Below, piece by piece: positions 15,615-24,686 of a stretch of DNA of 35,825 nucleotides. Position numbers and translations under genes: made by a program. Numbering within the stretch: position 1 is the first letter of the stretch; every line of letters starts with the position of its first letter. Under the pieces are notes generated by a model. The model saw only the letters and a list, made by a program, of their open reading frames with translations, was not told where the DNA came from and did not search any database. The stretch lies in contig CAMXVQ010000008.1 of the NCBI GenBank assembly GCA_947252455.1, positions 1 through 35,825 on the forward strand, written 5' to 3'. The DNA is from an uncultured Atopobium sp. (GTDB lineage Bacteria > Actinomycetota > Coriobacteriia > Coriobacteriales > Atopobiaceae).

Positions 15615-16583
15615 TTATGCAAACATTTCGCGCTCTTTAAACTCCGCTTGAACGGTTCTAAACATAAGATCTACGTCTTCAAGTCCAAGGTGCTTTTCTT
15701 TTTCCCCGCTTACAAGCGTTTTTCTTCTGCGTGCCCAGCTTTCAAGCGCTGCAGGTCTTGATTCACGTGGAAGCGATTTAATTTCGGGGTCGCATCGTCT
15801 ACATATATCACGAGAATCAATCACTACAATTTTTCCTTCTTTGCGTGCTTGAGCATAGCCGTTTAGGTGGAGCATAAACCACGAATCCTCAAATGCGGCA
15901 TTGTGAGCCATGATAGGGAATGTACAAAACGCATGCAGCAAGGCTTCTTGAATTTTTGTTGCTTGTCTAAAGGGAGTTTTTCCTGCAATGTTCTCCCAGG
16001 TAATGTGATGGATTTGCGCAAGAGGAACGCCTTTTTGTGCATAGAGATCTGGCATACCAAAATACGCGCTGTGTCCGTCACGCGGTGCGGCATCTTCGCG
16101 TAGATCAATGAATTCCATACCAAGGTTAATGATGTAACCGCGGTCGGGAAAACGCGAGGTGGTTTCGAGGTCTATACCTAAGATAGAAATTGGCTTAATA
16201 GCGGCTTCTCGATATGCGATTGAAAGATCTTGTAAGGCAGGACCTGCGGTTTTTTGCACTTTTTGAAAGCTGCGTTGTTGCATGACTGCAACAGCTCGTA
16301 TGAAGTCATTGTCTGAGAGCGTTCTTTGTAAGCTGCTACCATTAACGCGCTCAAGACGTTCAATTCCGTATGAATCACAAAGCTCGCGATTTCTATCTGC
16401 TACTTGCATAATAGTGGCAAAATCACAGGGTTCTTCGCCTGATTTAGACGCTTTCCACGCGCTCATGAGCGTGGCAACACAATCTTCGTTGCGCCTACGT
16501 TCTTCTGTGATAGCGGTATCTCCGGTGATAAAACCTGGTAAAACAGAGCTATGCGCATGCTCAAGTGCTTGCTGAATATTCAT
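15615..16583 (-). CDS. DEDDh-type 3'-5' exonuclease (DnaQ-like)
   Basis: The 322-aa protein carries a DnaQ-like exonuclease domain in its second half (about 132-310). Motif I is ILGIDLETTS (Asp138, Glu140), motif II is MAHNAAFED (with the conserved Asn228 and Asp233 region), and motif III is HLGLEDVD (His298, Asp303). These give the four acidic residues plus the general-base His of the DEDDh class, which binds two metal ions. The first about 120 residues (rich in charged residues, with RRRNEDCVATLMSAW) match nothing I know. Candidates for function are DNA proofreading or repair, or RNA trimming. The ATG at 16583 has AAGGAA upstream. The mgtC gene lies about 100 bases upstream on the same strand. 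Confidence 0.85.
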   Translation of the reverse strand: MNIQQALEHAHSSVLPGFITGDTAITEERRRNEDCVATLMSAWKASKSGEEPCDFATIMQVADRNRELCDSYGIERLERVNGSSLQRTLSDNDFIRAVAVMQQRSFQKVQKTAGPALQDLSIAYREAAIKPISILGIDLETTSRFPDRGYIINLGMEFIDLREDAAPRDGHSAYFGMPDLYAQKGVPLAQIHHITWENIAGKTPFRQATKIQEALLHAFCTFPIMAHNAAFEDSWFMLHLNGYAQARKEGKIVVIDSRDICRRCDPEIKSLPRESRPAALESWARRRKTLVSGEKEKHLGLEDVDLMFRTVQAEFKEREMFA

Positions 16584-16685
16584 AATGATCGTTCCTTAGG
16601 CTGACTGACAACATAATATAAGTCTACACGCACGGGCGGACATTAATTGACCAAAACCAAGTTGGGGCTATTTATTTTTGTGGTG

Positions 16686-17384
16686 CTAATTAACTTCCTC
16701 AACAAAACACACAAAATCAAGCGCTTGAACTGCATCGATGAAAGGTTGCTTACGTGCTCCACGCTCGAGCTTAATAGTAAATGTAGCGGCTCCTCCAAAT
16801 TTGCCTGCTTCGCCTTTTACCAGTTGAAATCCAGAAAAATTGCAATTCCAACTATGGAGTTTTTTAAGCAACTCTTTAATACCGTGCCTATTTTCAAACT
16901 CAACATAGAGGGTAAAAATTCTTGCGTTTTCATGGAGCCAGTGATCAATTTTGTTAAGAATCACAAAGGTAAAGATCACAAACAGCATGGCGATAATAGT
17001 GCCTTCTGCAAATCCTGCACCTGCAGAAAGACCAATACACGCACATGCCCATAGACCAGCCGCGGTAGTAAGGCCCTGCACTTCATTTTTGCCTGTAATG
17101 ATAATAGTTCCTACGCCTAAAAAGCCGACGCCACTTATGACCTGCGCGCCAATACGAGCCATATCTGCACGTACTCCAGGAAATTGGTGGATAAGATATT
17201 CACTTACAATCATTGCCATAGCAGATCCTAAACACACAAGAACATGTGTTTTAATCCCAGCACCCTTATTTTTGAACTCGCGCTCAAAACCAATAAAAGT
17301 ACCTACAAACGTTGCTAAAAGCAGTCTTAAAAAGATAGCAAGTGGGCTCCAGCTTGCAATTGAGCCTATAATATCGCGCAGCAT
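16686..17384 (-). CDS. MgtC/SapB family membrane protein
   Basis: The 232-aa protein has an MgtC/SapB N-terminal domain of about four to five helices (LRLLLATFVGTFIGFERE, then GAGIKTHVLVCLGSAMAMIVSEYL, GVGFLGVGTIIITG, GLTTAAGLWACACIGLSAG). The GAGIKTHVLVC and VxGLTTAAGLW motifs are diagnostic. A cytosolic ACT-like tail (about 150-232) follows. Salmonella MgtC affects ATP synthase and magnesium-limited growth; in most other bacteria the role is unclear. The start at 17384 is used because AAGAAGG is correctly spaced there; a GTG two codons earlier overlaps that site. Confidence 0.9.
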   Translation of the reverse strand: MLRDIIGSIASWSPLAIFLRLLLATFVGTFIGFEREFKNKGAGIKTHVLVCLGSAMAMIVSEYLIHQFPGVRADMARIGAQVISGVGFLGVGTIIITGKNEVQGLTTAAGLWACACIGLSAGAGFAEGTIIAMLFVIFTFVILNKIDHWLHENARIFTLYVEFENRHGIKELLKKLHSWNCNFSGFQLVKGEAGKFGGAATFTIKLERGARKQPFIDAVQALDFVCFVEEVN

Positions 17385-17642
17385 TTTCACCTTCTTTACA
17401 TGTAACGCGCTCCTATGCCTTGCGCATAGCGGACGTGCAAAAATTTTGCAATTTAGTTACCTAGTACCTGATTGCGCATGTGCGATTGTGCATTGCGCAG
17501 ACAGTTGCTTTATAATTGGTATGACAGTGGCGGTATGTTTTCACAAACGCCGTGTATTGAGCTTGCGTATAAGATAACATACTTTACCATAAAGACGTAT
17601 TGTAGCTCATTGTGAGCGGTGTATTTTAAAAGGATGTTTTTT

Positions 17643-18518
17643 GTGATTGCATTCCATAATCTACTCACTAAACATGCATGTTTACGGCATGTTACACATG
17701 CATTGGGCTATCTTGTTCTGTTGGCTTTTTATATATTTGCCACTTCACTCACATCAATTTATTTCGTTCATCGTTTTAATTTTGATCTTATACTCACCTA
17801 TGAAGCTGTCAGTCTTATCTGGGCTGTTATTCCGTGCGTTCTGCTCAACGGCGCGTCCATTTTTCGAGCAACAAAAGAGCAGCTACATATTGCCTGGAAG
17901 ATCTATAAGCCAATGATTGTTATTGCATTTTTGAATGCTTTACTTTCGGTTCCCTTGCTTTTTCAAAGCTCGCCTGCGCCGAATGTATTCCGCTCTGTGC
18001 TGTATCAGATCATTTTGTGCGTGTATGTGGGATTTTCCGAGGAAGTACTGTTCAGAGGGGTTATTTTTCATGGTTGTCTGAAGGTTTTTTCTTCGTGCAA
18101 GCATAAGCTTTTGCTGAGTTGTATCGTAGTTGCTCTTATTTTTGGTGCTTCTCATATCGCATGGAATAAAATTGACATCTATGATGAAATTCAACTGGCA
18201 CAAATTATGGGGAAAATGTTACAAACGGGCTTATGTTCCGTCCTATTTTGTTTGGCGGTGTATAAAACTAAGTCGATAATTGGCGTTTCGCTTCTGCACG
18301 CACTCGACGATCTGATTCTTATGATTATTCCATTTGGTATTTTGGGGCACCCAGTTTCAACTGATTATGTAGTTCAAGGTGCAGACGGCATATCATTAGC
18401 TATCTTTTATGCGGTTTTGGTTTTAGTTTATGTCTATCCGATAATACGAGGCATTAAGCTTTTCAAAAAGCTCCCCGAGGTAACCATGTTACCTCGGCAA
18501 CAAAAATTTTATGAATAA
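17643..18518 (+). CDS. CPBP family intramembrane metalloprotease (CAAX/bacteriocin-processing type)
   Basis: The 291-aa protein has about seven to eight hydrophobic segments. The Abi/CPBP active-site motifs are present: FSEEVLFRG (Glu133, Glu134, Arg138), FGASHIAWN (His171) and SLLHALDD (His219 with following Asp). Members cleave membrane substrates, and some act on peptide bacteriocins or in immunity, but most are uncharacterised. The start is GTG 17643, nine bases after AAAAGGA; upstream in-frame codons (ATG 17634, GTG 17619) lack a usable site. No bacteriocin precursor gene is recognisable nearby. Confidence 0.85.
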   Translation: MIAFHNLLTKHACLRHVTHALGYLVLLAFYIFATSLTSIYFVHRFNFDLILTYEAVSLIWAVIPCVLLNGASIFRATKEQLHIAWKIYKPMIVIAFLNALLSVPLLFQSSPAPNVFRSVLYQIILCVYVGFSEEVLFRGVIFHGCLKVFSSCKHKLLLSCIVVALIFGASHIAWNKIDIYDEIQLAQIMGKMLQTGLCSVLFCLAVYKTKSIIGVSLLHALDDLILMIIPFGILGHPVSTDYVVQGADGISLAIFYAVLVLVYVYPIIRGIKLFKKLPEVTMLPRQQKFYE

Positions 18519-18599
18519 CGCCCGTTTAATCTTTTCTGCAACTTTAAAGATACTATCAGCAGCTACACAATTTATTGCATAGAGCATTTTTGCGCAATT

Positions 18600-20171
18600 C
18601 TACCAATGGACAATAACCGGATCACCTACATGTATCAATGAATAAAGCTCAGCTGCTTTGCTTGGTGGCAAGTTAATGCATCCATGGCTTCCGTTTGATT
18701 TGTAGATGCTTCCGCCAAAAGCACTTCGCCAAGGCGCATCGTGCATTCCTACCATATTTCCAATAAAGGGCATCCAGTAATCGACGTGCGATTTATAATC
18801 GGGTTCGCCGTCGTGATTAGTATCAGCTCCAATAAGGGTTTGATTACGAGCTTTTGTTGTAACATCAAATGAGCCAGTTGGCGTTGAATGATTACTGGCA
18901 AGAGAGCCCGAAACAAACCAAGATTCCCAAAGTATGTCGCCGGCCTCATCATAAAGACGTGCGTATTGTGTTGAAAGATTGATATCAACATGACGTCCAC
19001 GATCGCGCGCACCCGGAGTTTCGGCAGGCGCACCTTTTGGCGTTGCATGCAGAACCTTTACCGGAATAGTAATTTCTTTTGAATCAAGATTGCATACAGC
19101 CTGCGTAAGTAATTCATTGAGTTTTTCGTAATTTACTTTGTTAATAATTCCTGCGCTTTTTGATTTAACTTGTAAATTGTCTTTTCCCCATGTTTCAACA
19201 GCGCTTTGATCAATGGTCAAGGTTTTAGGATCGGCTACATGCATCCATTGAGACAGAAGCGTTTTATCTACTACGGCAATCTGCTCTTGGTTGTGCATAA
19301 GCGGAATGGAAAGCTCAAGTGCCTTATTTGCTTTATCATTGATAGCGATAAGATCTGGATCTTGTGCGGTAAGCGTGGGTTGCAAAAGAGCGTTTTCATC
19401 CAAAACCGATTCTGCGCGCAACGCATAAATATCCTGCATCACCGAATTACCTACTGCTTTTGCATCAAGTGCGGAGCCAACTTGTGCATCTTTGATGGTA
19501 AATGCCTGCTCATCAGGGTTGTATTGCGAATATGCATTTACGGGGTTAGTAGCATTTTTATTAAATTCTTGTACCTGCTCGTTGATAAGTGCTTGCGTGG
19601 CATCACTATCAAAGGTTGGCGTTTCTTCGATAAACGCCTGCTGCGGCTGTACCAAACTCAGTGGCCATTTAAAGCCAGGAGCTGTTTGCTCAATGGTATT
19701 TTGTGCACATGCTGCGGTATCAACACTGAGATTAAGCTGACTTTGATCAAGCGTCATATCAAAATTAAGGCCAGATACATGAATAGAATACGCATTGAGC
19801 TCGTCATCTAAATACTGCGTGAGTGCTTTTGCGTCCATGTAAGAAACATCTTGGCCATTAAGTGTTGTGCGATACATAAGATGATTGGTGAAGTACATAC
19901 TTGCGCCAATATATCCAATACATGCCAATACAAAAAGAACTAAGACAAAAACACGTGTTTGATGCTTGTGTGCACGTGCAGCTTTTGTTTGGGTACCTTG
20001 TTGACCAGGCGCCGCAGTTTGACCAGAAGCAACCGTAGTATGACTATCGCGAGCATCAGACTTGTGTGTATCATCGGCAAAGGTAGACGGCATAGATTTT
20101 TTTAGGAGCGTAGTTTGTTGGTTATTTGAAGATTCTTTACGTGAAGCAAAGTGTGCTGCGTGCTTAGACAA
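18600..20171 (-). CDS. Membrane-anchored L,D-transpeptidase (YkuD) with peptidoglycan-binding-like domains
   Basis: The 523-aa enzyme is anchored by one N-terminal helix (about 73-94) after a polar, Gln/Thr/Ala-rich cytosolic segment. The outside part (about 100-380) resembles the tandem PG-binding-4-type repeats that precede YkuD domains in Gram-positives. The C-terminal catalytic domain has HVDINLSTQYARLY at its start and the active site S-x-G-S-HGCINLP (His496, Cys498), followed by a terminal strand. L,D-transpeptidases form 3-3 cross-links or attach proteins to peptidoglycan. The start is uncertain: TTG at 20171 has GAGG before it and is taken here. An upstream frame (to 20258) lacks a ribosome site, as does the next ATG inside (residue 27). 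Confidence 0.9.
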   Translation of the reverse strand: MSKHAAHFASRKESSNNQQTTLLKKSMPSTFADDTHKSDARDSHTTVASGQTAAPGQQGTQTKAARAHKHQTRVFVLVLFVLACIGYIGASMYFTNHLMYRTTLNGQDVSYMDAKALTQYLDDELNAYSIHVSGLNFDMTLDQSQLNLSVDTAACAQNTIEQTAPGFKWPLSLVQPQQAFIEETPTFDSDATQALINEQVQEFNKNATNPVNAYSQYNPDEQAFTIKDAQVGSALDAKAVGNSVMQDIYALRAESVLDENALLQPTLTAQDPDLIAINDKANKALELSIPLMHNQEQIAVVDKTLLSQWMHVADPKTLTIDQSAVETWGKDNLQVKSKSAGIINKVNYEKLNELLTQAVCNLDSKEITIPVKVLHATPKGAPAETPGARDRGRHVDINLSTQYARLYDEAGDILWESWFVSGSLASNHSTPTGSFDVTTKARNQTLIGADTNHDGEPDYKSHVDYWMPFIGNMVGMHDAPWRSAFGGSIYKSNGSHGCINLPPSKAAELYSLIHVGDPVIVHW

Positions 20172-20617
20172 AGTAACCTCGATAGTTCGACAGATGAGTA
20201 TAGTATTGGTGTGTTTCAAAAGAACGCTTTTTATTCTAGCGCACTTAGTTAACAACATCCAACATTTTTATTACATCTGGAAAATTCATGTACACCGCTT
20301 AATACCTTGGCATAAAACGTCTAGTTGGAAAACAGTGCCGCCGACGAAATTGCTTACACCCTTTACCTAAAATCTAAGCCGTTTTGCCGATATCTACTTG
20401 AGCGCGCGCTTGTATTGCTTTATAAATGAAGGAGCTTGGTGTGATTGTTTGTTGATGTTCCATGCTTTTGTGGTGCACTCGGGTGTATAACACGTGCTAT
20501 ATTGCTCGATGTCTACAAGATTGACCATACAACGAGCCACACGTTAAGCACTTATAAGGTAAGTTGTATGCCTGTCACATGTGCACAGGGAAGGATTTTG
20601 TTATGGAGGCAAGACAT
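20172..20617. other. Divergent region and leader of the ABC importer operon
   Basis: There are 446 bases between the divergent L,D-transpeptidase and binding-protein genes. A promoter candidate sits at 20398-20426. The transcript would have a leader of about 185 bases that contains a hairpin: GCAC-GTGT (20475-20478, 20483-20486) with ACACGTGC (20490-20497). A short open frame inside the leader (TTG 20445) overlaps the binding-protein gene out of frame and shows no family signal. Confidence 0.5.
20398..20426 (+). promoter_or_regulatory. Sigma-70 promoter for the ABC importer operon
   Basis: TTGAGC (20398-20403), a 17-base spacer and TATAAA (20421-20426). Confidence 0.55.
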
Positions 20618-21751
20618 ATGGTTTCTATTTCGCGCAGAACGTTTTTGAAGGACGCAGGAATTTTTGGAGCAGCTCTTGGCCTTGGTGGACTTGCAGGCTG
20701 CGATAAAGGATCCAGCTCGGCAAACGATGGTGGAGATTTAAGCAGAATTGCAAGCTCCGACTTAATAGATGCTGCAAAGAAAGACGGTAAGCTGGTTGTA
20801 TACGGCTCAAGTGAAGAGTCTCATGTTGCTGCAGTTTGCGAGAATTTCCAATCTCTGTTTGGTATTGACACGCAATATCAACGTCTTTCAACGGGCGAAG
20901 TTGAATCTAAGGTCGAAGAAGAAGCTGGCCACCCCTCTGCGGATGTTTGGTTTGGAGGCACTACCGATCCATATAATGTTGCTATTACCAAGGGTATTTT
21001 GGCTCCTTATCAGGCAAAAAATGCGTCACACCTCATTTCAAAAGCATATATGGATAAAGATGGGCACTGGTATGGTGTTTATAAAGGTATTTTGGGATTC
21101 TTCTACAATAAAGACGAGATGAGCCGCCGTAATTTGGACGCACCTTCCGACTGGCCTGATTTAATCGACGAAAAATATAAAGGTCTTATTTGGCTTTCAA
21201 ACTACAATACTGCAGGTACGGCAAAACTGGTTATCAATACTATTATTCAAAAGTACGGACACGATAAAGGTTTGGAATATCTTACCAAGCTTGATAAAAA
21301 TATTTCTGTTTATACAAAAAGCGGTTCTGGACCATCTAAAAATGTTGGAACGGGCGAGTGCACGCTTGGCATTGGATTCTTACATGACGCAATTTATCAA
21401 ATTGTTGATAATGGTTACCAAAACATTGGTATGGTTATTCCGTCTTCAGGCGCATCGTTTGAAGTTGGTGCTACAGCTATGTTTAAGGGCGCTCAGCACG
21501 AAAACGCTGCAAAACTCTGGATTGAATATGCACTTTCACCTGCGTGCGCTGAGCGCGGTCAGGAAGTAGGATCGTACCAATTCTTGGTTATCGATGATGC
21601 AAAACAACCAGAAGTGGCAACTCAATTTGGTCTTGATCCTAATAACGTTATGGATTATGACTTTGAAGATGCAAAGAAACACACTGAACAGTATGTCAAA
21701 GATACTATGGAGGCTCTTAAAGGCGGAGACGATCGCTTTAAGACCAAGTAG
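20618..21751 (+). CDS. ABC importer substrate-binding lipoprotein (COG1840/AfuA-type), Tat-exported
   Basis: The 377-aa lipoprotein begins SRRTFLKDAG, a Tat twin-arginine motif. A hydrophobic run then leads to the lipobox LAGC, with Cys28 as the lipid anchor. The mature part is a periplasmic-binding fold of the iron(III)/2-aminoethylphosphonate/hexose-phosphate group (LVVYGSSEE at its start, ADVWFGGTTDPY, GLIWLSNYNTAGTAK). The tandem Tyr that binds iron in FbpA is not seen where expected (GECTLGIGFLHDAI). Instead an SGSGPSKNVGTGE segment (about 233-247) resembles a phosphate-gripping loop. The cargo may thus be an organophosphate rather than iron. The ATG at 20618 follows GGAGG; ATG 20603 is an alternative start. 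Confidence 0.88.
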   Translation: MVSISRRTFLKDAGIFGAALGLGGLAGCDKGSSSANDGGDLSRIASSDLIDAAKKDGKLVVYGSSEESHVAAVCENFQSLFGIDTQYQRLSTGEVESKVEEEAGHPSADVWFGGTTDPYNVAITKGILAPYQAKNASHLISKAYMDKDGHWYGVYKGILGFFYNKDEMSRRNLDAPSDWPDLIDEKYKGLIWLSNYNTAGTAKLVINTIIQKYGHDKGLEYLTKLDKNISVYTKSGSGPSKNVGTGECTLGIGFLHDAIYQIVDNGYQNIGMVIPSSGASFEVGATAMFKGAQHENAAKLWIEYALSPACAERGQEVGSYQFLVIDDAKQPEVATQFGLDPNNVMDYDFEDAKKHTEQYVKDTMEALKGGDDRFKTK

Positions 21752-21762
21752 TTCTTGGATAG

Positions 21763-21799
21763 GCGGTGTGCATAACCATGTATGCACACCGCTCTTTTT
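21763..21799 (+). terminator. Intercistronic terminator between binding-protein and permease genes
   Basis: GCGGTGTGCATA (21763-21774) and TATGCACACCGC (21781-21792) form a perfect 12-bp stem, followed by TCTTTTTG. Partial termination here would give more binding protein than permease, as in many ABC operons. Confidence 0.8.
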
Positions 21800-21837
21800 G
21801 CTGGTAACATTGTCGAGAGTAGATAAAGGAGGGTGTT

Positions 21838-23544
21838 ATGGCAACAAGTCAAAGTGCGCAGCTTGATCGCAAAAAGCTTTTAGCAGATCCTATCTTGGTA
21901 TCAACTATTATTGTACTGGTAGCAGCGCTTGTACTGTTTATCTTGTACCCACTTGCTATCTTAATGGTTGATAGCATTGTAGGTGAACACGGTCCAACGC
22001 TTGATGTGTTTGCACGTGTTTTAGCAATGCCTACTTTTGAAACCGCTATCATTAACACGCTGAATGTAGGATTTTTTGTAGGTATTATTGCAACATTTAT
22101 TGGCTTACTTTTTGCGTATGTAGAGGTGTACGTTAAGCTTAAAAGTCGCTTTGTTAGCGGACTGTTTAAGATTGTTTCTATGTTGCCTGTTGTTTCACCT
22201 CCGTTTGTTTTGTCCTTATCGGTTATCATGCTGTTTGGTAAAGCAGGTATTATTACCAGGCACTTATTGGGCATTTACGACAATAACGTCTATGGTTTTT
22301 GGGGCATTGCGCTTGTACAAACGCTTACATTCTTCCCCGTATGCTACATGATGTTTAGGGGTTTGCTCAAAAACATTGACCCTTCTCTTGAAGAAGCGGC
22401 ACGTGATATGGGAGCTTCTCGTTGGAAAGTCTTTACTTCGGTTACGCTTCCGCTTATTTTGCCTGGTTTAGGTAATGCATTTTTAGTTACCTTTATTGAG
22501 TCAATTGCCGACTTTGCAAACCCCATGCTTATTGGTGGTTCTTACGACACACTTGCAACATCTATCTACCTGCAAATAACGGGCGCATACGATAAACAGG
22601 GTGCTGCAGCAATGGCAGTTGTATTGCTTGGTATTACGCTTGCCATGTTTGTGGTACAAAAATATATTCTTGAGGCAAAAAGTACGGCAACGCTTACTGG
22701 TAAAGCAAGCCGCGGCCGTATGCTTATTTCCGACCTTTCGGTGCGTTTGCCACTTACCCTGTTATGTGGTTTGCTCGCATGCTTTGTTATCATGATGTAT
22801 ATATGCGTACCGTTTGGTGCCTTGTTCAAAACCTGGGGTTATGATTTTTCGCTTACCACCAAGTGGTTTGAACAGGTATTTAAGCTTCACCACGGTTTTC
22901 AAGCGTTTAGAGACTCATTTATTTTGTCGCTCATCGCATCTCCAATTACGGCGCTTTTGTCTATGATCATCTCGTATTTAGTTGTTAAGCGTAAATTTGC
23001 ACTTAAAGGATTTATCGAAGCAGCATCTATGCTGGCCATGGCGGTTCCTGGTACGGTATTAGGTGTTGGCTATATTCGTGGTTTTTCTGGCGGACTTTTC
23101 CATACGGGAGTTATGCAGGGGCTTTATGGTAGCGCTGCAATCCTCATCATCGTATTTGTTGTGCGTTCACTTCCAACCGGAACACGCTCTGGTATCTCTG
23201 CACTTCGACAAATAGATAAATCTATTGAGGAATCAGCTTATGACATGGGTGCAAACAGTTTCCATGTGTTTATGACGGTTACGCTGCCTCTTATTAAAGA
23301 CTCGTTCCTTAGTGGTTTGGTTACAGCGTTCGTGCGTTCAATTACCGCAATTTCGGCCATCATTTTGTTAGTTACACCTCAATTTTTGCTTATTACCGTG
23401 CAGATTAACGAATTTGCCGAAAAAGGCGCATATGGTATTGCATGTGCGTTTGCCACAATTTTGATACTTATTACCTATGGTGCAGTGCTCTTGATGAATA
23501 TTGCCATCAAGTTCTTTGGTACAAGTGCATCTACAAGAGATTAA
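21838..23544 (+). CDS. ABC importer permease with two fused membrane domains
   Basis: The 568-aa permease has about twelve membrane helices and two copies of the BPD_transp_1 domain. Each has its own EAA loop facing the ATPase: EEAARDMGASRWKVF (first half) and EESAYDMGANSFHVF (second half). This fused layout is the rule for FbpB/AfuB-type importers. The ATG at 21838 has AAAGGAGGG upstream. It belongs with the preceding binding protein and the following ATPase. Confidence 0.93.
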   Translation: MATSQSAQLDRKKLLADPILVSTIIVLVAALVLFILYPLAILMVDSIVGEHGPTLDVFARVLAMPTFETAIINTLNVGFFVGIIATFIGLLFAYVEVYVKLKSRFVSGLFKIVSMLPVVSPPFVLSLSVIMLFGKAGIITRHLLGIYDNNVYGFWGIALVQTLTFFPVCYMMFRGLLKNIDPSLEEAARDMGASRWKVFTSVTLPLILPGLGNAFLVTFIESIADFANPMLIGGSYDTLATSIYLQITGAYDKQGAAAMAVVLLGITLAMFVVQKYILEAKSTATLTGKASRGRMLISDLSVRLPLTLLCGLLACFVIMMYICVPFGALFKTWGYDFSLTTKWFEQVFKLHHGFQAFRDSFILSLIASPITALLSMIISYLVVKRKFALKGFIEAASMLAMAVPGTVLGVGYIRGFSGGLFHTGVMQGLYGSAAILIIVFVVRSLPTGTRSGISALRQIDKSIEESAYDMGANSFHVFMTVTLPLIKDSFLSGLVTAFVRSITAISAIILLVTPQFLLITVQINEFAEKGAYGIACAFATILILITYGAVLLMNIAIKFFGTSASTRD

Positions 23545-23557
23545 CAAGGAGTATATG

Positions 23558-24634
23558 ATGGCTAAAGAGAAAAAAGGTGTTCGTCTTGAACACGTTTCAA
23601 AGATTTATCAAGATCCAAAAACGCATAAAGACTTTTATGCAGTCCACGACGCAAACATTACCATTGAACCAGGAGAGTTTGTAACGCTTCTTGGACCTTC
23701 GGGTTGTGGTAAAACAACCATCTTGCGTATGATTGCTGGTTTTGAGTCTCCCGATGAAGGTGAGATATTCTTAGCTGATGAGCCTATTAACGAGCTTACG
23801 CCCAATAAACGTGATACTGCTATGGTATTCCAAAGCTATGCGCTTTTGCCGCATTACAACATTTTTGACAATGTTGCCTATGGCTTAAAGCTTAGAAATA
23901 TGGACAAAGAAACCATTAAAGCCAAAGTTGAGCACATTTTATCCCTCGTGGGTCTTGAAGGCATGGAAGACCGCAAAACTAATCAGCTTTCTGGTGGTCA
24001 GCAGCAGCGTGTTGCCCTTGCTCGTGCGCTTGTAATTGAACCTGGTGTTCTTCTATTCGACGAGCCTCTTTCTAACTTGGACGCAAAACTTCGTGTTGAT
24101 ATGCGTACCGAAATCCGTCGTATTCAACAAGAAGCAGGAATTACGGCAATTTATGTTACCCATGACCAGTCCGAGGCTATGGCGCTTTCAGATAAAATTA
24201 TTGTTATGAAAAAAGGTGTTGTTGACCAAATTGGAGATCCACGCACCATTTATCACCGTCCGTGCGATGAATTTGTTGCCGACTTTATCGGTGAGTCTAA
24301 CTTCCTACACGGAAAGGTAACCGAAGCTCATGATCAGACAGGTGTTGCGGTTATAGAGGGCTCACCAGTAAAAATTGCCGATCTTAATGGTAAGCACGTA
24401 GACGATGAGATCACGCTGGTATTACGTCCCGAATCGGTACATGTGGCCGATGAAGGCGTGCTCCCATGCGAAGTAATTCTTTCTCGTTTTATGGGCCATT
24501 ATCAAAATTACCATGTGATGTGTGGTGATACGCTGGTAAAAATTACTGAATTTAATCCCAAGAACAAGCGTATTTATGAAGTGGGAGAAAAAGCGTTTAT
24601 TAAGTTTTCGTCTGAGGACGTCCACGCTTTGTAA
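23558..24634 (+). CDS. ABC importer ATP-binding protein (FbpC/PotA-like)
   Basis: The 358-aa ATPase energises the importer. Walker A is GPSGCGKTT (46-54), the ABC signature LSGGQ spans 144-148, Walker B is VLLFDEP (164-170), and the switch His is in YVTHDQSEAM. A C-terminal TOBE-type regulatory domain (about 240-358) follows, as in the Fe/polyamine/sugar-phosphate branch. Two adjacent ATG codons (23555, 23558) are possible; the second has the better spacing to AAGGAG. The gap to the permease stop is 13 bases. Confidence 0.94.
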   Translation: MAKEKKGVRLEHVSKIYQDPKTHKDFYAVHDANITIEPGEFVTLLGPSGCGKTTILRMIAGFESPDEGEIFLADEPINELTPNKRDTAMVFQSYALLPHYNIFDNVAYGLKLRNMDKETIKAKVEHILSLVGLEGMEDRKTNQLSGGQQQRVALARALVIEPGVLLFDEPLSNLDAKLRVDMRTEIRRIQQEAGITAIYVTHDQSEAMALSDKIIVMKKGVVDQIGDPRTIYHRPCDEFVADFIGESNFLHGKVTEAHDQTGVAVIEGSPVKIADLNGKHVDDEITLVLRPESVHVADEGVLPCEVILSRFMGHYQNYHVMCGDTLVKITEFNPKNKRIYEVGEKAFIKFSSEDVHAL

Positions 24635-24644
24635 AAGTGCAGTG

Positions 24645-24682
24645 CAAAGGAGTGCTTTGAGCGCTCCTTTGTGTTAAGGAGC
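24645..24682 (+). promoter_or_regulatory. Two mutually exclusive hairpins around the nitroreductase ribosome site
   Basis: CAAAGGAG (24645-24652) can pair with CTCCTTTG (24664-24671), extended inward by T-G, G-C and C-G. Alternatively GCTCCTT (24663-24669) pairs perfectly with AAGGAGC (24676-24682), which contains the Shine-Dalgarno of the next gene (ATG 24687). The two stems share the same CTCCTT strand, so they cannot coexist. Confidence 0.45.
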
Positions 24683-24686
24683 AGCT

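Noticed and set aside
16951..17577. 208-codon frame antisense to the mgtC-like gene
   Set aside because: Shadow frame; the opposite strand has clear MgtC motifs.
19206..19811. 201-codon frame antisense to the L,D-transpeptidase
   Set aside because: Shadow frame with Cys/Ile-rich, domain-free translation.
20445..20648. Leader peptide or small gene (67 codons) upstream of the binding-protein gene
   Set aside because: TTG start with poor spacing, overlaps the next gene out of frame, no recognisable pattern. Kept only as part of the leader description.
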